A DNA stretch of 64,000 bases from contig JAJHZJ010000335.1 in assembly GCA_023548195.1 (NCBI GenBank), positions 5,934,514 through 5,998,513 on the forward strand. The letters run 5' to 3'. The notes below the pieces were generated by a model. It saw nothing but the letters and a program-made list of their open reading frames with translations. It had not been told where the DNA came from and made no database searches. Within the stretch, counting starts at the first letter, position 1, and the number at the start of each line of letters is the position of its first letter. This stretch comes from Bettongia penicillata ogilbyi. Taxonomy: Eukaryota; Chordata; Mammalia; Diprotodontia; Potoroidae. Below, piece after piece: positions 37,251 through 49,007 of this stretch. A program made the translations under genes and the position numbers.

Positions 37251-38129
37251 ATTCTTTATATCTTACTTTTAAATTCATTTCCTCCAACTCTTTCATTATT
37301 ATAAACCTTGATTAAACAGAATGTTAATTGAATTTTCTAATTAACTGTGGATAAACCTGAAAACCCTCTTGCTTCAGCACCTTGTTGAAAATCATACTAA
37401 AATGCATGGTTCAGATTACCTGCCCTAGTGAACTTCATTTACCTCTTCTTTGGTAATTGGAGGTTCCTGCTCAGCCTCAGGGCTCATTGTACTGTATGGT
37501 GGCAGAGGAAGGTGTTGGAGATGGAGATTAATCCGTCCTAACCCCAGGGTGTTCCTGGGTATGTGGAGTTGATGTTGTCGTCATTGTTGTTTTAATAGAT
37601 CCCTGGTAGAAGGTGGCTTTGTTGTCATTTAAGTGACTCCGAGGATTTTTAAGCTGGCCAGAACCTTGAAGATCACCCAAGCACACCTCATCTCTTTAAA
37701 GAGGAGGAGACTGAGACCTCCGCAGGCCAACTGACATGCCCCAAGTCATAAATCGAGTTAGCTGGCGGCCTCATTCTCTCCCCATCCTGTGTCCTCCTCC
37801 CTCTCCTAGAAGTGCATAATACACAGCGAAAGCAAGTGTTGAATAACTGAAGGCTCTCTCATCTGTGCTCAGCCCCTTCCCCAGTTCTTGAAACTGACAA
37901 AGGATGGATTTGCCTCCAAGGCCCAGAATGAGAGACAGGATAATAAATGTTCTAGACCTGGAGGTGAAAGCACTTCCCTTTCCTTTAACCTTCCCTGTCC
38001 TCATCTGGAAAGGGAAAGTGGCATTGGTTCCCAGAGCTCTTCGGTGCGGTGCCTGCTGCTGCCAGTGCTGGCTGATGTTCTTTGAGCCCTGAAAGCTGAT
38101 GCGCCTTCCCCAGGGGTACCCAGTCAGCT

Positions 38130-38740
38130 CTCTGTACACTTCACGTTGCCTCTCGTAAAATGGGGACAGTGATATAGGCAGTGCCTCCCTCGCAAGGCGG
38201 TTGTGGGACTCTCCATACCTGCTGACCTCGAGACTTTACTGCTTGTTTCTAGACCCCAAGGAAGTCAGATGAATGGGAAACCCCATGTGCATACACCAGA
38301 ACATTGCTAGCAGCATGTTTATGGGAGCAAACAGCGAGGGGAAAGTAGGTAAAAAATGGCTGAACCAACTGTGCATCGATAGGCATGTAGTAAGATCTTG
38401 CCCTGTAAGAAGCAGCGAACAGGGAATTTAGAGAAACAGGAAAGCTGGTGTGGCCTGATGTTGAAGGAAAGATGCACTGTCGGGGGAATCAAGTGACTGT
38501 AACTGCATAAACCAAAGGACTGCCCCTAGGGCCTCGGAAGCTCCCTTCCCCCCCGAGAAAGTACAGGAGAGTGTCTCAAACATAAAAGCAAGAAATGCCT
38601 GTCAGACCTGTGCTGGAACCCCAAGGTGCGGGGCTTAGCTCTGGCTCTGATTCTTCTGGAAAAGCTCAGGCCACGCATCTCCTCAGGTTTCCTCATATGT
38701 GCAATGGAGAACTAGATCCTTAGGTCACCAGTGTAAGCTA
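38130..38740. repeat. MIR 3' piece and possible L1 3' relic
   Basis: 38130-38215 has tctcgtaaaatggggacagt and gcaaggcggttgtgggact (MIR-like). 38275-38520 resembles an old sense L1 3' region (gaacattgctagcagcatgt, atggctgaaccaactgtgca). Weak evidence. Confidence 0.4.
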
Positions 38741-40358
38741 GGTTGAGACCAGGGCAGGAACATCAGGATTCTGGGAAAAGCCCGTACTAGAACAAGGTGA
38801 TGCCCTTGCTCCTCTATTGCACGGTTTGTGAGAGAGCAAATGGGACCCTGGGCATCAGGCACTTTGGAACCCTTACAGTCCACTTGAAATGTGAGCTGCA
38901 TGCTCCAATGTGGATGGTTCACTTCAGGCTCTGTTAAGTCTGCCTGCTTCACCAGCAGTGGGTGCCCCTCTCCTACACCAACCACAGCAAAGGGAGGCAA
39001 GGGTAGGGAGATGTTTAGGGAGGGGGGGTTGAGCAGTTACCTCGACTGTCAGTCAGCAAGCTAGACACAGAAGGAGGATACCCAGCATGGAAATGAGGTA
39101 GTCTAAAGGCATTTGTACCACATGTGATACGAAGTGCTGACGATCTGAGGACAAAGAAGGAAACAGTCTTACTTGCAAAGAAAACATTTTTACTTTCTTT
39201 ACTCCTATTCTGAAAAGTCTTTCATGTCTTATTTTGTGAAGTCTGATTGCATTCATATACTTTTGAGAGATTAAATCTTGAAAAATTTGTAGCTTATAAA
39301 AATGTACTTTCCCCCATAGTTAAGGTTTTATGAAATATTTGAAAATTTTAAAAAATATATCTTTTGTCTCTCAAGAGAATTAATGGTTATCCCCTTCCTT
39401 TACCCTGCTCAAAATTTTCTTCAGCCTTTAATAAAACGGCTCGTGACAAAAGATGTAAAACAAACAACCCACCTCTGAGGTTCTAAAGGACACATTCAGG
39501 TTTCTGCCATCTCTTGTAGGAGGAAATCGTTCTACCATAGGAGAGTGAAAGGCATTCTCAGTCACATGTTCTCAAAGATCCAATCCCTGGAGTTAAGCAT
39601 CAGTCATCTTGGCAACATATGAAGGTGGTGGGATTGCTCCCTCTGCGTGGTTTTATGTGGGATCTCGTCAGAAAGTGTATTTGTAACACTATCCATTTTT
39701 CTGTTGAAATGATTGCACAGATACTTAGTAATATATTTAACGGCTCAGAGAGTTCTTTGTAGTCCTAAGAAGCCCTCATGCTATGGGTTAAGAACCCTTT
39801 CATTTTAGCTCAAATATTGATAAGTCATTTATTATTTACTGACCCCCCAAAGTATGTTTGGGACAGACCAGACAATAGTTATTAAAATATATCCCCATGT
39901 GGCATTTCTGTCTTTAATGGTTTTTATCATTATCAAGACTTGCTTTGTTTAAATGCTACAGTAAAAAGTGTACATGTTTAATTATATTTCAACATATGAT
40001 ATTTTCTGTACTGTTCATTTCGCATAACCAAGCTACTACAGTCGCTGTGCCTGACTGCTTGTTGTAGTCTGAGGTACGGTGCCTTCCACATGCATCTGGT
40101 GGTTTTCTTTTTCCTTTATTTAATCAACCCATAACATAGATTTAAGACACACACTTCTTCATTTATAAAACATAGACAGGCCTTGGGAGAAGAGACTTAT
40201 TTCAGAGGGTGCACAACTCTGCATCAGAATTTCACCTGCTCATTCAGATCAGCCTCTGACCTGAGTATCTGTGAAAATAGAGGTTTTTACTCTAATTTCA
40301 AATTGGTTCCAAGGTTTGAAGTAGAAAGAAAACAAGCTGTTTATCTCTGCAGTATTCT

Positions 40359-40405
<47 letters not shown>

Positions 40406-42094
40406 TTCATTTTTAAAATGTTGATACCATTGCTGTACTTGAACCATATTTTAACCTTCTAAACTACTATGCAACCATTTCCTTATGTCATTCTTTTGTG
40501 GGGAAAATTCTACCAGCTTTGGGGCGGGAGGATGAGACTATTTCTGCCCTGCCTGGGCCAGTGCTGGTGTGGCCAAGGCTTCCTTTGGAGTGGGGGTGGA
40601 GCTGTGGAGTTATGAATGATGATGGTTGCTGAGCACATACAGTAGTACTAGTAACAGATGGGTTGCAAAGGGGGCACACATTTGACTGAACTGGAGCTAT
40701 GTTTGATGTGCAAATGAATAACCTCTGTCACAGCTCACTAGGAGACAAACAAAGGGAGGATTCTGGTACTCCTATACTAGCCAGCATCTAAACGGAATCG
40801 CCTTCAGCGATTTACGGTGGGTTTTTCTTCTGCTCTCCAACTGTATACAATCTACAGGGCCTTTGGTTAGGTCAGGTTACATTTAAATTGGCTTCCCTTT
40901 TAGGGAGTCAGTGCTTTGTGACCCCCTGACCAAGTATGGAGCCATTGGAAATCCAGGCTGCACTTGAACAGACTCAGCCTGCTTAGAAAAAGATTTCTAG
41001 AGCAGGTTTGATTCTCAAGCAGAAAAGCGAGATTGAACTGACCTTTTGGTTGTGCTCCTAACTTTTTTGAAAACAGTGTTTGAAGCCTCTAACAGAGAAA
41101 AAAGTCTTTTCTGATGAAAATTGTATCACTAGAACATTTTTGACAGTGAGAAGAAATGTCACAACAATTTAACTGATGCCCTGAAGGACCATTTTGACCC
41201 TCTCCTGCTAAAGTGCCCCAGTAGAGTGCTATAAGGCAGAAACAAGATAGTTAAGTTTTAGACCATTGTAGCCATTATAAAAAAAAATAGCTTGTAATGG
41301 GAGACTACATGTCCCAGCATACAACATTCTTCTTTGCTCCCAGTAATGTTTGCTCCCAACAACAGCATGTTGGGATATGTAGGCTGCCCTAAGGTACCTT
41401 GCATCTCTTTAGAACAGCTGCTACTTGTTTTAGACAAAGGAGGAATGGTCTTCAAGTTCTTAGAAGGGTCCCTAGGTTGGTAAAGCTTGACCAGCAATGT
41501 CTTTAAAGACACATGTTGGGAGAGGAAGAAAGTTTACCTTTAAGAATGTAAATAAACTTGATAAGAAAATTGTAAACTGTATTTCAGTCAGTATCAAATT
41601 ATTCCTTGTGAAGAGGAGAGATAAAGGCTGTTGATAAGCATAAAAGGTCTAATTCCTTATGAAGATAGAATGTAAACAACCCATTAATGCAAATACTAGC
41701 ATAATTTTTTTATCAAAGAAAGAATACACTCCAAAGAATATTGTTTAATTAAATAAAATAAGCTCATCTAATCAATATCATTACATATTCAGTCTCCATC
41801 ATCTGTTAAACATTTATCCAGAGAATCTTGATATTACAGAAAAAAAAATTACCTGGATTATTCAAACTGTTGATTTTACATAATTCACCTACATAAAGTT
41901 AAAGGCATTTTAAAGAAAGCAATGGTTTTTTTTAAAGTTTTCTCTTTCTTCCCAAATATTAAAGACTAGAAAAAAAACTAAATCTCAGGAAGCACATACT
42001 AGAATTATCAACAGAGCTATCATAAAATTTTAAATTTACCTTTTACTAATATTTTTAACCAGTTATTCTTTCCGAAATGAAAGCATCAATAACC
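38741..42094. other. Intronic stretch, mostly unassigned
   Basis: Holds (CA)n at 40362-40403 and AT-rich single-copy-looking DNA at 39200-40140 and 41500-42090. No gene seen. Confidence 0.4.
40362..40403. repeat. (CA)n microsatellite
   Basis: 21 uninterrupted CA units. Confidence 0.97.
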
Positions 42095-42099
42095 TTAAG

Positions 42100-42310
42100 T
42101 GGGTTGGGACCCATAGTATATGAAAAGAGTTTTGAAGTTAAAGAACCTGGTTTCTAGCCCTAATTCTGCTACCTCGTATCTGTGATTTTGGGAAATTCTC
42201 TTAATCTCTCTAGACCTCAGTTTCTTTATCTGTAAAATGAAGGGGGGTAGACTAGAAGAATACTTCAGGTTCTTTTTGATTCTAAATCTCTGAATCTGCT
42301 TGAGTAGAGA
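42100..42310 (+). repeat. tRNA-related/MIR-type SINE
   Basis: gaagttaaagaacctggttt, cctaattctgctacctcgta, ctagacctcagtttctttat and ctgtaaaatgaaggggggta, followed by a gattctaaatctctgaatct tail. Confidence 0.7.
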
Positions 42311-42477
42311 GCATGTACTGCACATCATGTGATAATAAGAGGGGATTAGGTGACAGACTTGAAAAATGAAGAGGAACATAAGACTATGAAATAAGTTTAG
42401 AGCCAATAGAACCATGTACATAATGACTAGAGTCATGTAAATGAAAATATTGCTAGAAAGCTTCTTAGGGAGCATCT

Positions 42478-42930
42478 GAAACAATTATGGCATATGAATA
42501 TAATGGACTATTATTGTTCCACAAGAAACTGTGAAAACAACAGATTCAGAGAAGCCTAAGAGGACTTCCATGAACTGATGCGAAGTGAAAGGAGCAGAAC
42601 TGAGACAATTCATCCAGTGATTACAATTGTAAAGTATGATTTTATAACGTGAAAGATTTAAGGATTGGGATCTGCACAGTGACCAGTCCTAACGCCAAGA
42701 GATTAAAGATGGTTATGCTTCCTGCCTCTTGGCAGAGTGGAGATGGACCAGAAATACTGAGTGAGACATACACGTTCAGGCTCAGCCAGCGTGTCTGTTT
42801 TATGTAGACATGACTAATTTGTTCCAGAGAAAGGTTTTTATTTTGGGGAGAGGAGGATTGGTGGGGAAGTGACAGTGATGCTTCTTTTGTAAAAATAAAG
42901 GAAGAGAAGAGCATTTAAAAAAATAAATCA
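42478..42930 (+). mobile_element. Marsupial-type L1 3' end, copy 1
   Basis: atggcatatgaatataatgg, ctattattgttccacaagaa, gaactgatgcgaagtgaaag and gagcagaactgagacaattc are characteristic of the last coding part and 3' UTR of marsupial L1. The copy ends in an A-rich tail near 42915. Confidence 0.8.
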
Positions 42931-42939
42931 AGTCAAACT

Positions 42940-43600
42940 TTATTCCCTCTGACCTGGTGAAAATATAGTAGATTTATATCCCAGAGAGATCAAAGAAAGG
43001 AAGAGAACTCCTACACACAAAAATACTCATAGCAGCTCTTTTTGTGGTAGCAAAGAATTAGAGACTGAAAGGATGACCATCAACTGGGAAATGAACACAT
43101 CATGGAGTAAATGTGGTTGAAGACTTGTGCTGTAAGCAGTGATAAAGGGCATGGAATCAGGAAAACCTTGGAAGACTTAGATGAACTGATGCAAAGTGAA
43201 ATAAGCAGGGCCAGGAGAACAGTTTATACAGTAACAACAGTATTGTACAGTCAGCTTTGAAAGATATAGGAACTCTGATCAACATAATGACCAGTCACAA
43301 TTTCAGAGTGCTCATGATAAAAATATCATCCATCTCCAGATAGAGAAGGAATGGACTCAGCATGCAGATCAAAGCACATTTTCTCCCTCCCTCCCTTCCT
43401 TCCTTCCTTCTCCCTTCCTCCCTTCCTTCCTTCCTTCTTCCTTCTCTCCTTCTGTCCTTTCCTTCTTCCCTCCCTCCCTCCCTTCCTTCCTTCCTGAGCA
43501 TAAATATTTGTAATAGGCCTTGGTTTTTTTGCCTTTTCAGTGGGTGGTAAGAAAAAGAAGGAAAGAATTTGGAACTGAAAATAAAATTTATTTTTTAAAA
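42940..43600 (+). mobile_element. Marsupial-type L1 3' end, copy 2
   Basis: tactcatagcagctcttttt, catcaactgggaaatgaaca, atgaactgatgcaaagtgaa, gccaggagaacagtttatac, cagtaacaacagtattgtac and catgcagatcaaagcacatt follow in order. A pyrimidine tract (43381-43495) comes next, then ggaaagaatttggaactgaa and an A-rich end. This matches the marsupial L1 3' UTR, which carries a pyrimidine tract at this point. A short third piece lies at 43625-43720 (gcccatcaattggtgaatga). Confidence 0.85.
43381..43495. repeat. (TTCC)n/(CCCT)n pyrimidine tract in L1 3' UTR
   Basis: About 115 bp of ccct and ttcc units, pyrimidine except for a few guanines. It replaces the pyrimidine-rich segment that normally follows the aaagcaca block of the L1 3' UTR. 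Confidence 0.92.
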
Positions 43601-43878
43601 GAAGATGACATGTTGATGTGCTCATAGAAACAAAATATTCACAGTAGCAATTTTTGTTGTAAAATGAAGTGAACTATATGCCCATCAATTGGTGAATGAC
43701 TAAAAGAAAAAAAGTAATGAGAGCACAGAAGGAAGTTCAGGAGACACAGACCAGAGGGCAGTGTTGGAACCAACTGATGTATTAAAGTGAGGATTTTACA
43801 AAAGCAGACAAACCTCAGACTTTTCATACATGGTTTCATGTACAGTCACTTTTTCAGTTCTCAATTGTATAGGGAAAT

Positions 43879-43906
43879 TGTGTGTGTGTGTGTGTGTGTG
43901 TGTGTG
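43879..43906. repeat. (TG)n microsatellite
   Basis: 14 uninterrupted TG units. Confidence 0.95.
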
Positions 43907-43909
43907 AAG

Positions 43910-46900
43910 TTCCTAATAACAAAAGGGAAATCAAAGGCACGTGCACTCAGATTACATGCACTGTGACATCAGCCTTTGTTCCAGAGGCAGGTGACGAAGC
44001 TAAGCTCTCTAGGGCACCGATTGCAGGTGAGGGACAGTGGTCATGCTGTCAGATGCGCTTACTTTATTGGTGGATTTTATTACCTATTTTTATCTGTTAT
44101 AAAAGTGCCTTCTGGAGGGGAAGTATATTGGGAAGTGAGCATGGCATCAAAAAACCCAAAGACATAAATAAAATTTTTTAGAAATGACAACAAAGAAAAA
44201 GTTATGGCTTTTGCCTCTGGCAAACAGGTGATGTTTTTAAAGTATTTGTGAGAAGATTGAAGCTGTTTATCTAAGTATGACTGTAACAATTACCGGAGAG
44301 GCTTGGGGGAAACCTTCTAGAGCCTTAGAAAGTGAATAAAGTATAATTATTTTTAGCTAAGCCTATTTTTACAGCTACTCCCACAGATATTTCCTCCTCT
44401 TCCATCTGAATCCTACTGTGTTTCTCCTCTTTAGCATTCCTTCTAATAACTTCAGTACAGGCTTGCTCATTGAATACCACTGTACTAAAAGGGGCGGGTA
44501 TCGTGTTGTCTGGCTTGTTTTTGAAGGTGCTCTGTGCATTTTATGGCAGAGGTAGAAGAATCTTCATCTACACGTTCCTTTCCTCCAGATAACATTTATA
44601 TTTTACTCTAGTTGTGGTTTTGCCTCTGCTGAGTTATGTCAGTGACACATAACTTCCACTTCAGAGGATAAATATATGACAGTATTCCGGAAACTGTCAT
44701 CATATCTGCTTTCCGCAGCTATGGTGTTGATAGCTCTCTGTATTATTTATAAATGCAGTGATTACATTTCACATTGGACAGCAGTAGGGTTTTTACTTTG
44801 GGTAAAATTTAGTTTCATCAGCAAATATTAGTTTCTTCAGTTACAGATTTTCTCCTCACTCAAAATTGAATTTCCTTGTCTGCCTCAGTCTGAGCAGTTG
44901 GCATATCTGCAGTAGTAGGGGAGAATCCCTCTACATTGTGAGATTAGGATTTGGCTTTCTGTAATCGATGGGAAGTTAAAGCAAATCAATCAGCCACTTC
45001 TCCAGGTCTTCAAGATTATCTTCAGCAGCACTATCCCATGCCTTCACTGTCCTACTAGAGTAAGAGGCCATTTGGGTAGCCATGACACAGGCCTGCTCAC
45101 ACCCCTTAGGAGTGATCCAGCTGACCCTGCAGAGATTGGTACTAAGCTCAGTCAGAATAAATGAGAAGATGCAATAGGGAGAAGAGCTGTACCGAGTCGG
45201 GTAGAAGGGCCTGTGGAAATCTGGAAACACCTACCGTTGGGAGGAACAAACCTTGTTGAGTCCTCTGGGGAGGCCAAGGAGAGGATCCCTATTTTAAATC
45301 AGCACTGTGAGACTTAACTGAGATGTTCATGGCCTGATTTAAAGAGGAAAAGACTTGCATCTGGCTTCCACACTGTATAAGGGCATAGGAGCCTAGAAAA
45401 ATTGTCTTAGGCAGCAGAGAAGCCAGCCTGACTTTCTGCTGAATCGGACCAGCAAATCTCCATGTGTTTTTCTTTGAGATTGGGCCTGCTGTCGTGTGAA
45501 CAAGATGATAGTATCGCTGAATGTCGTAATATTGATTACCAAGGCTACCTGTCTTAGAAACAGTGACATAGGATGTCTGAGGTTCTGCGAACTCTTCTGC
45601 CTGAACAGGCCCTGATGAGACCTAGTGATGTGGATGTCAAGTGAGTCTGGGCCTCGGAATTACATGCTGGGCTATGGAACAGTTCTTGACAGATGGATTG
45701 AAGGGGGCTGCTACTAACCAGCATTGAGGCCTGGAAGGCCCACCTATTGTTTTCCAAAGAATGTATCAGGAAAAAATGATAAGCTCTTAACTTTTCTTCC
45801 GTTCTTCTCCCACCCCCACCTCCACATTCTATCTCCTCCTTGTCTTTTCTGTCTTTAGACTCTCATTAGGTTGTAAATGCCAGATTAAGAAATGACCTGT
45901 TTGTGAAGAGTGGATTTTTCACATAGCTACAGGATTATGCCGAGATGCTCTAAGGGGATTGATACATTTTAAAGGTTTTCCTTACGTGTGTCTAATGCTG
46001 AAAATGTCAAACTGTTTACAACAGTATAATCATCATTAAAGAGTTAGAAGACATTCCATTTGCCAGCAAAACTCATAATTTCTCTGATTAAAAGGATTAA
46101 TGTTTACAGATTTATTAGGAGAGAGAAGGATGATGCCTTTTGCAAGGGACATTAGTGAACTTCAGCTGACCTTACCCGATGCGTTACAGATGTACCTTCT
46201 AAAGCTCCAGGTTGTCCCCATGTTTTATCTACTACTTAAAAGTACCACTGAAACCTATAAAGATTGCCCTTAAATTGAGGGGAGGGATCTGTCTGCATTG
46301 CCTGGACCCATATTAGGACTATAGGTTTGGCTGTCTTCTGCAGAAAAAAAAAAAGCTGCCTCAGCTTGAACCTTTTAAACTGAATGTATCAGCCACCCCA
46401 AATCCAACGAGCATTCAGACTTTAGGGCAACTCCTGGGCTGCTGAAGTTGTATTTTAATACACAGTGCTTCAAATAATTTAAACAGCCAGAGCAATCAGT
46501 ATCCTCCCCCACATTAATTTCAGTGAAACGTTGAAAGTATTGGCTGTTCTCTGCCCCACCACCCCTTCCAGGATCCACCTGGTATATGCAGAAACGCAGC
46601 GCTCAGTCTGAGCTTTGTGATCTACCGGCCCTGGCCTTTCAAAACGAAACCAAACAAGGAAAAAATTAACTTTCCCCAACTCCCATGATCTGCCCCACAC
46701 CCCAGGCTGCATCCAGAGCCCCTTTTCTTTGCTCCCTTTCTTTCCCTCCAGAGGACTAAGGAAAGTTTGTAAGTATTTTGATCCAGTTTTTCCCAAGCGT
46801 CTGTGGGCTTTGTTTCAGGCCCTGGGGGAGGAACAGTTGTGAATGCAACGTGACTCACTTGACTCCTACTCGGCTAACTCTTACTCTGATTGGTTGTCAC

Positions 46901-48779
46901 CTTGCTATCGCCATATGGCCAAGGAGTACTCGAGCCTCTATCCCCTTTCTCCATCTTTTCCCTACTGTTCGCTTCTGTTGGACATAGCAAGTTCCTTGCA
47001 TTGTCTCTTGTTGCTGGCTTGCTTCAGTTAGCCAGGCAGTTGGAGAGCACCATTCACACTGAATTTCCTAAGGATGGCCGTAGAAGAGAAAAACACCCTT
47101 TCCTTTTGTGCCTGGTACAGTAATTGTTTAGTCTCCTGTGCTGTTCTTATTCAGAGTTCCTTTTTGGCAGGTGTCACGTTGGGCTTGCATTATTTCCTCT
47201 TGATTTCCCTCCTCCCCCGGATTTGAGCTTCTTTCTGTAAACGTTCGGGCAGTCCTTTCTTCGGATGCTAACTGCTGACGTAGCGTGTTAGGGAGTTTGT
47301 TAACATGTTTAATGTCTGAGAGTAGAGAGCTGAAAGCAGTTCGAAATAATGATTCAGTTCTTAAATATCGCAGTGTTCTGGCAGTCACTGAACGATAAAA
47401 TCTACATCTAAAATCCTGAACTAGCCTTGCCCCTGCCCCCTCCTCAGAGAGGAAGGCTTAGGACTATCATCCCTACTGTTTTCATGCCGAAGAAATGGAC
47501 CTTGGAGAATCTGGAAGCCACCAGCTTCGGAAGCCTTCCGTGCTGTGGCTAGCTTGTTCTTGGGTCATTCATAGACATTCATAGATGGGGTGCTACAGGG
47601 TGTCCAAGAATTTCCTAAACTGGCCCCCATTTCATATTTCATTCTCTGAAAGGTTATTCAGGAATAAGGATTTAACTTATGTTTTCAATCCTAGGTAAAA
47701 TTCTTAAAGTAGTACATTAGTGCTACTTTTTGAATATTTGATGGAATTTTGAAAATATAAACAAGTGTGCTGTGGATCCAGGTCCTTGAGAGGACACAGT
47801 GCAGAAAGATGTGCTAGAACCCCAAACGGGAATGGGAACACAAATAGGAAGACACCAAACCCTTGTTTTTGCGCTTTTCATTCATTTCCTTTTTGTCTAC
47901 CCCCACATCAGAAAAATAAGGGTCCATGTTCCAGTCTAGTATGCTCATCTGGGGTAGAAGACCTCACCTGACTCCATCTCTGAAGAAAGTGTAAGTTCAG
48001 CCTGGCCTCCACATTCTCCCAAACTCATCCATCAGACCCCTTCGACCATTATTCCACTCTTTCTTCTAGTCGAGAGAGACATCAGAGCCCAAAGTCGGAT
48101 CTCAACATCTGTCCTCCCCAGGCCTCCCGCCCCCCATACACACAGTACTTTCCACATGACCTTAAGGGGTATAAATAAATGAGTGCAAAAATAGAGTCAT
48201 CTGATGATGATTTTCCTGAACTTGAACAAGGCTCAGAAAACTTAAAAATACTTTGATTTGAAAACCTTATCATGTGCCTCCATTTCCCTCCGTTGCATGT
48301 TGTTATACCTGCTCACAGGGCCTTTTGCATTTTCCTCTTTTTCCCAGCAGTACAACTTAGCAAGTTTATGTAGAAACTGCCTAGGGCAAAGGGTTCTTAT
48401 ATTTTCTTAGTCTGCCATGTGTTTTCAATGGGTATTGTAGAAATTATTTCATTTGGTGACTTAGTTGTTTTGAAAGAATCAGTAGATAGATAGAGGGGAC
48501 AGAAGCATGGTGAGAGGAGGAGGCCAGAAGTAAGTAAATCTGTGTTCTGCACCTGGATAATCCCCAGTGACTTTCTGGGCTGTCTTAAACAAGTCACTGT
48601 TAACTAGTTCATGAGTCTCAGTTTCCCCTTCCTTTTAAAAACAGTGTTTGTTCCTCGAAGGTGCTTTGAATTCTTTCAAAATCCATGCTATCTCTAGTCC
48701 ATGTGACTTGAGGTCCAATATAAGGGGATTCATCAGCAATACCATTCTAACACCTTTGATGTTTGTCTTTATCTGATAG
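43910..48779. other. Repeat-poor intronic stretch upstream of the first visible exon
   Basis: Few recognisable transposon pieces. 44500-44780, 45895-46250 and 47220-47400 are AT-rich with balanced composition and no repeat signature, typical of conserved noncoding DNA. No exon was identified. Confidence 0.4.
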
Positions 48780-49007
48780 AAAAGAGTTGTGGAGCAGCTT
48801 CGGAAGAATCTGATAGTAAAACAGGAACAGCCAGACAAGTTCCAGATCCAGCCATTGGCGCAGTCTGAAAACAAGCTTGTGCCAGCCCAGCCACAGCCAC
48901 CACCGCCACTCCCACCTCTCCCACCACTCCCGCAGCAGCAGCAGCAGCCGTACCACCACCAGCAGCAACCAGCTGCCCCCTCTCCTAACCTGACCGCCCC
49001 ATCACAG
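48780..49007 (+). CDS. PHF21A: PHF21A coding exon 1 of 4 in window (end of N-terminal coiled coil plus Pro/Gln-rich linker)
   Basis: The exon is 228 bp (76 codons), phase 0 at both ends. The acceptor AG is at 48778-48779 and the donor gtgagc starts at 49008. The translation opens [20 protein letters not shown], which I recognise as PHF21A/BHC80 just after its N-terminal coiled coil (about residue 52 of the human protein, from memory). PHF21A is a nuclear subunit of the LSD1-CoREST-HDAC1/2 (BHC) repressor complex and binds unmethylated H3K4 through a PHD finger encoded downstream of this window. Residues 35-69 of the exon are low complexity: a [12 protein letters not shown] run, then Q5 encoded by five pure CAG codons (48933-48947), then YHHQQQP. 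The human protein, as I recall it, is mostly glutamine and histidine here, so the proline run looks lineage-specific. The flanking PDKFQIQPL and SPNLTA blocks are conserved. Read-through past the donor stops at 49023. Confidence 0.95.

Larger units (their letters stand above)
1..48779 (+). other. PHF21A: PHF21A upstream intron (partial, at least 48.8 kb)
   Basis: No sequence resembling the N-terminal PHF21A exons ([20 protein letters not shown] and onward) was seen upstream of 48780. The whole left part is therefore read as one long intron continuing past the window edge. Open frames inside it are short and mostly explained by LINE relics or simple repeats. A spliced 5' untranslated exon would not be recognisable by eye. 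Confidence 0.7.
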
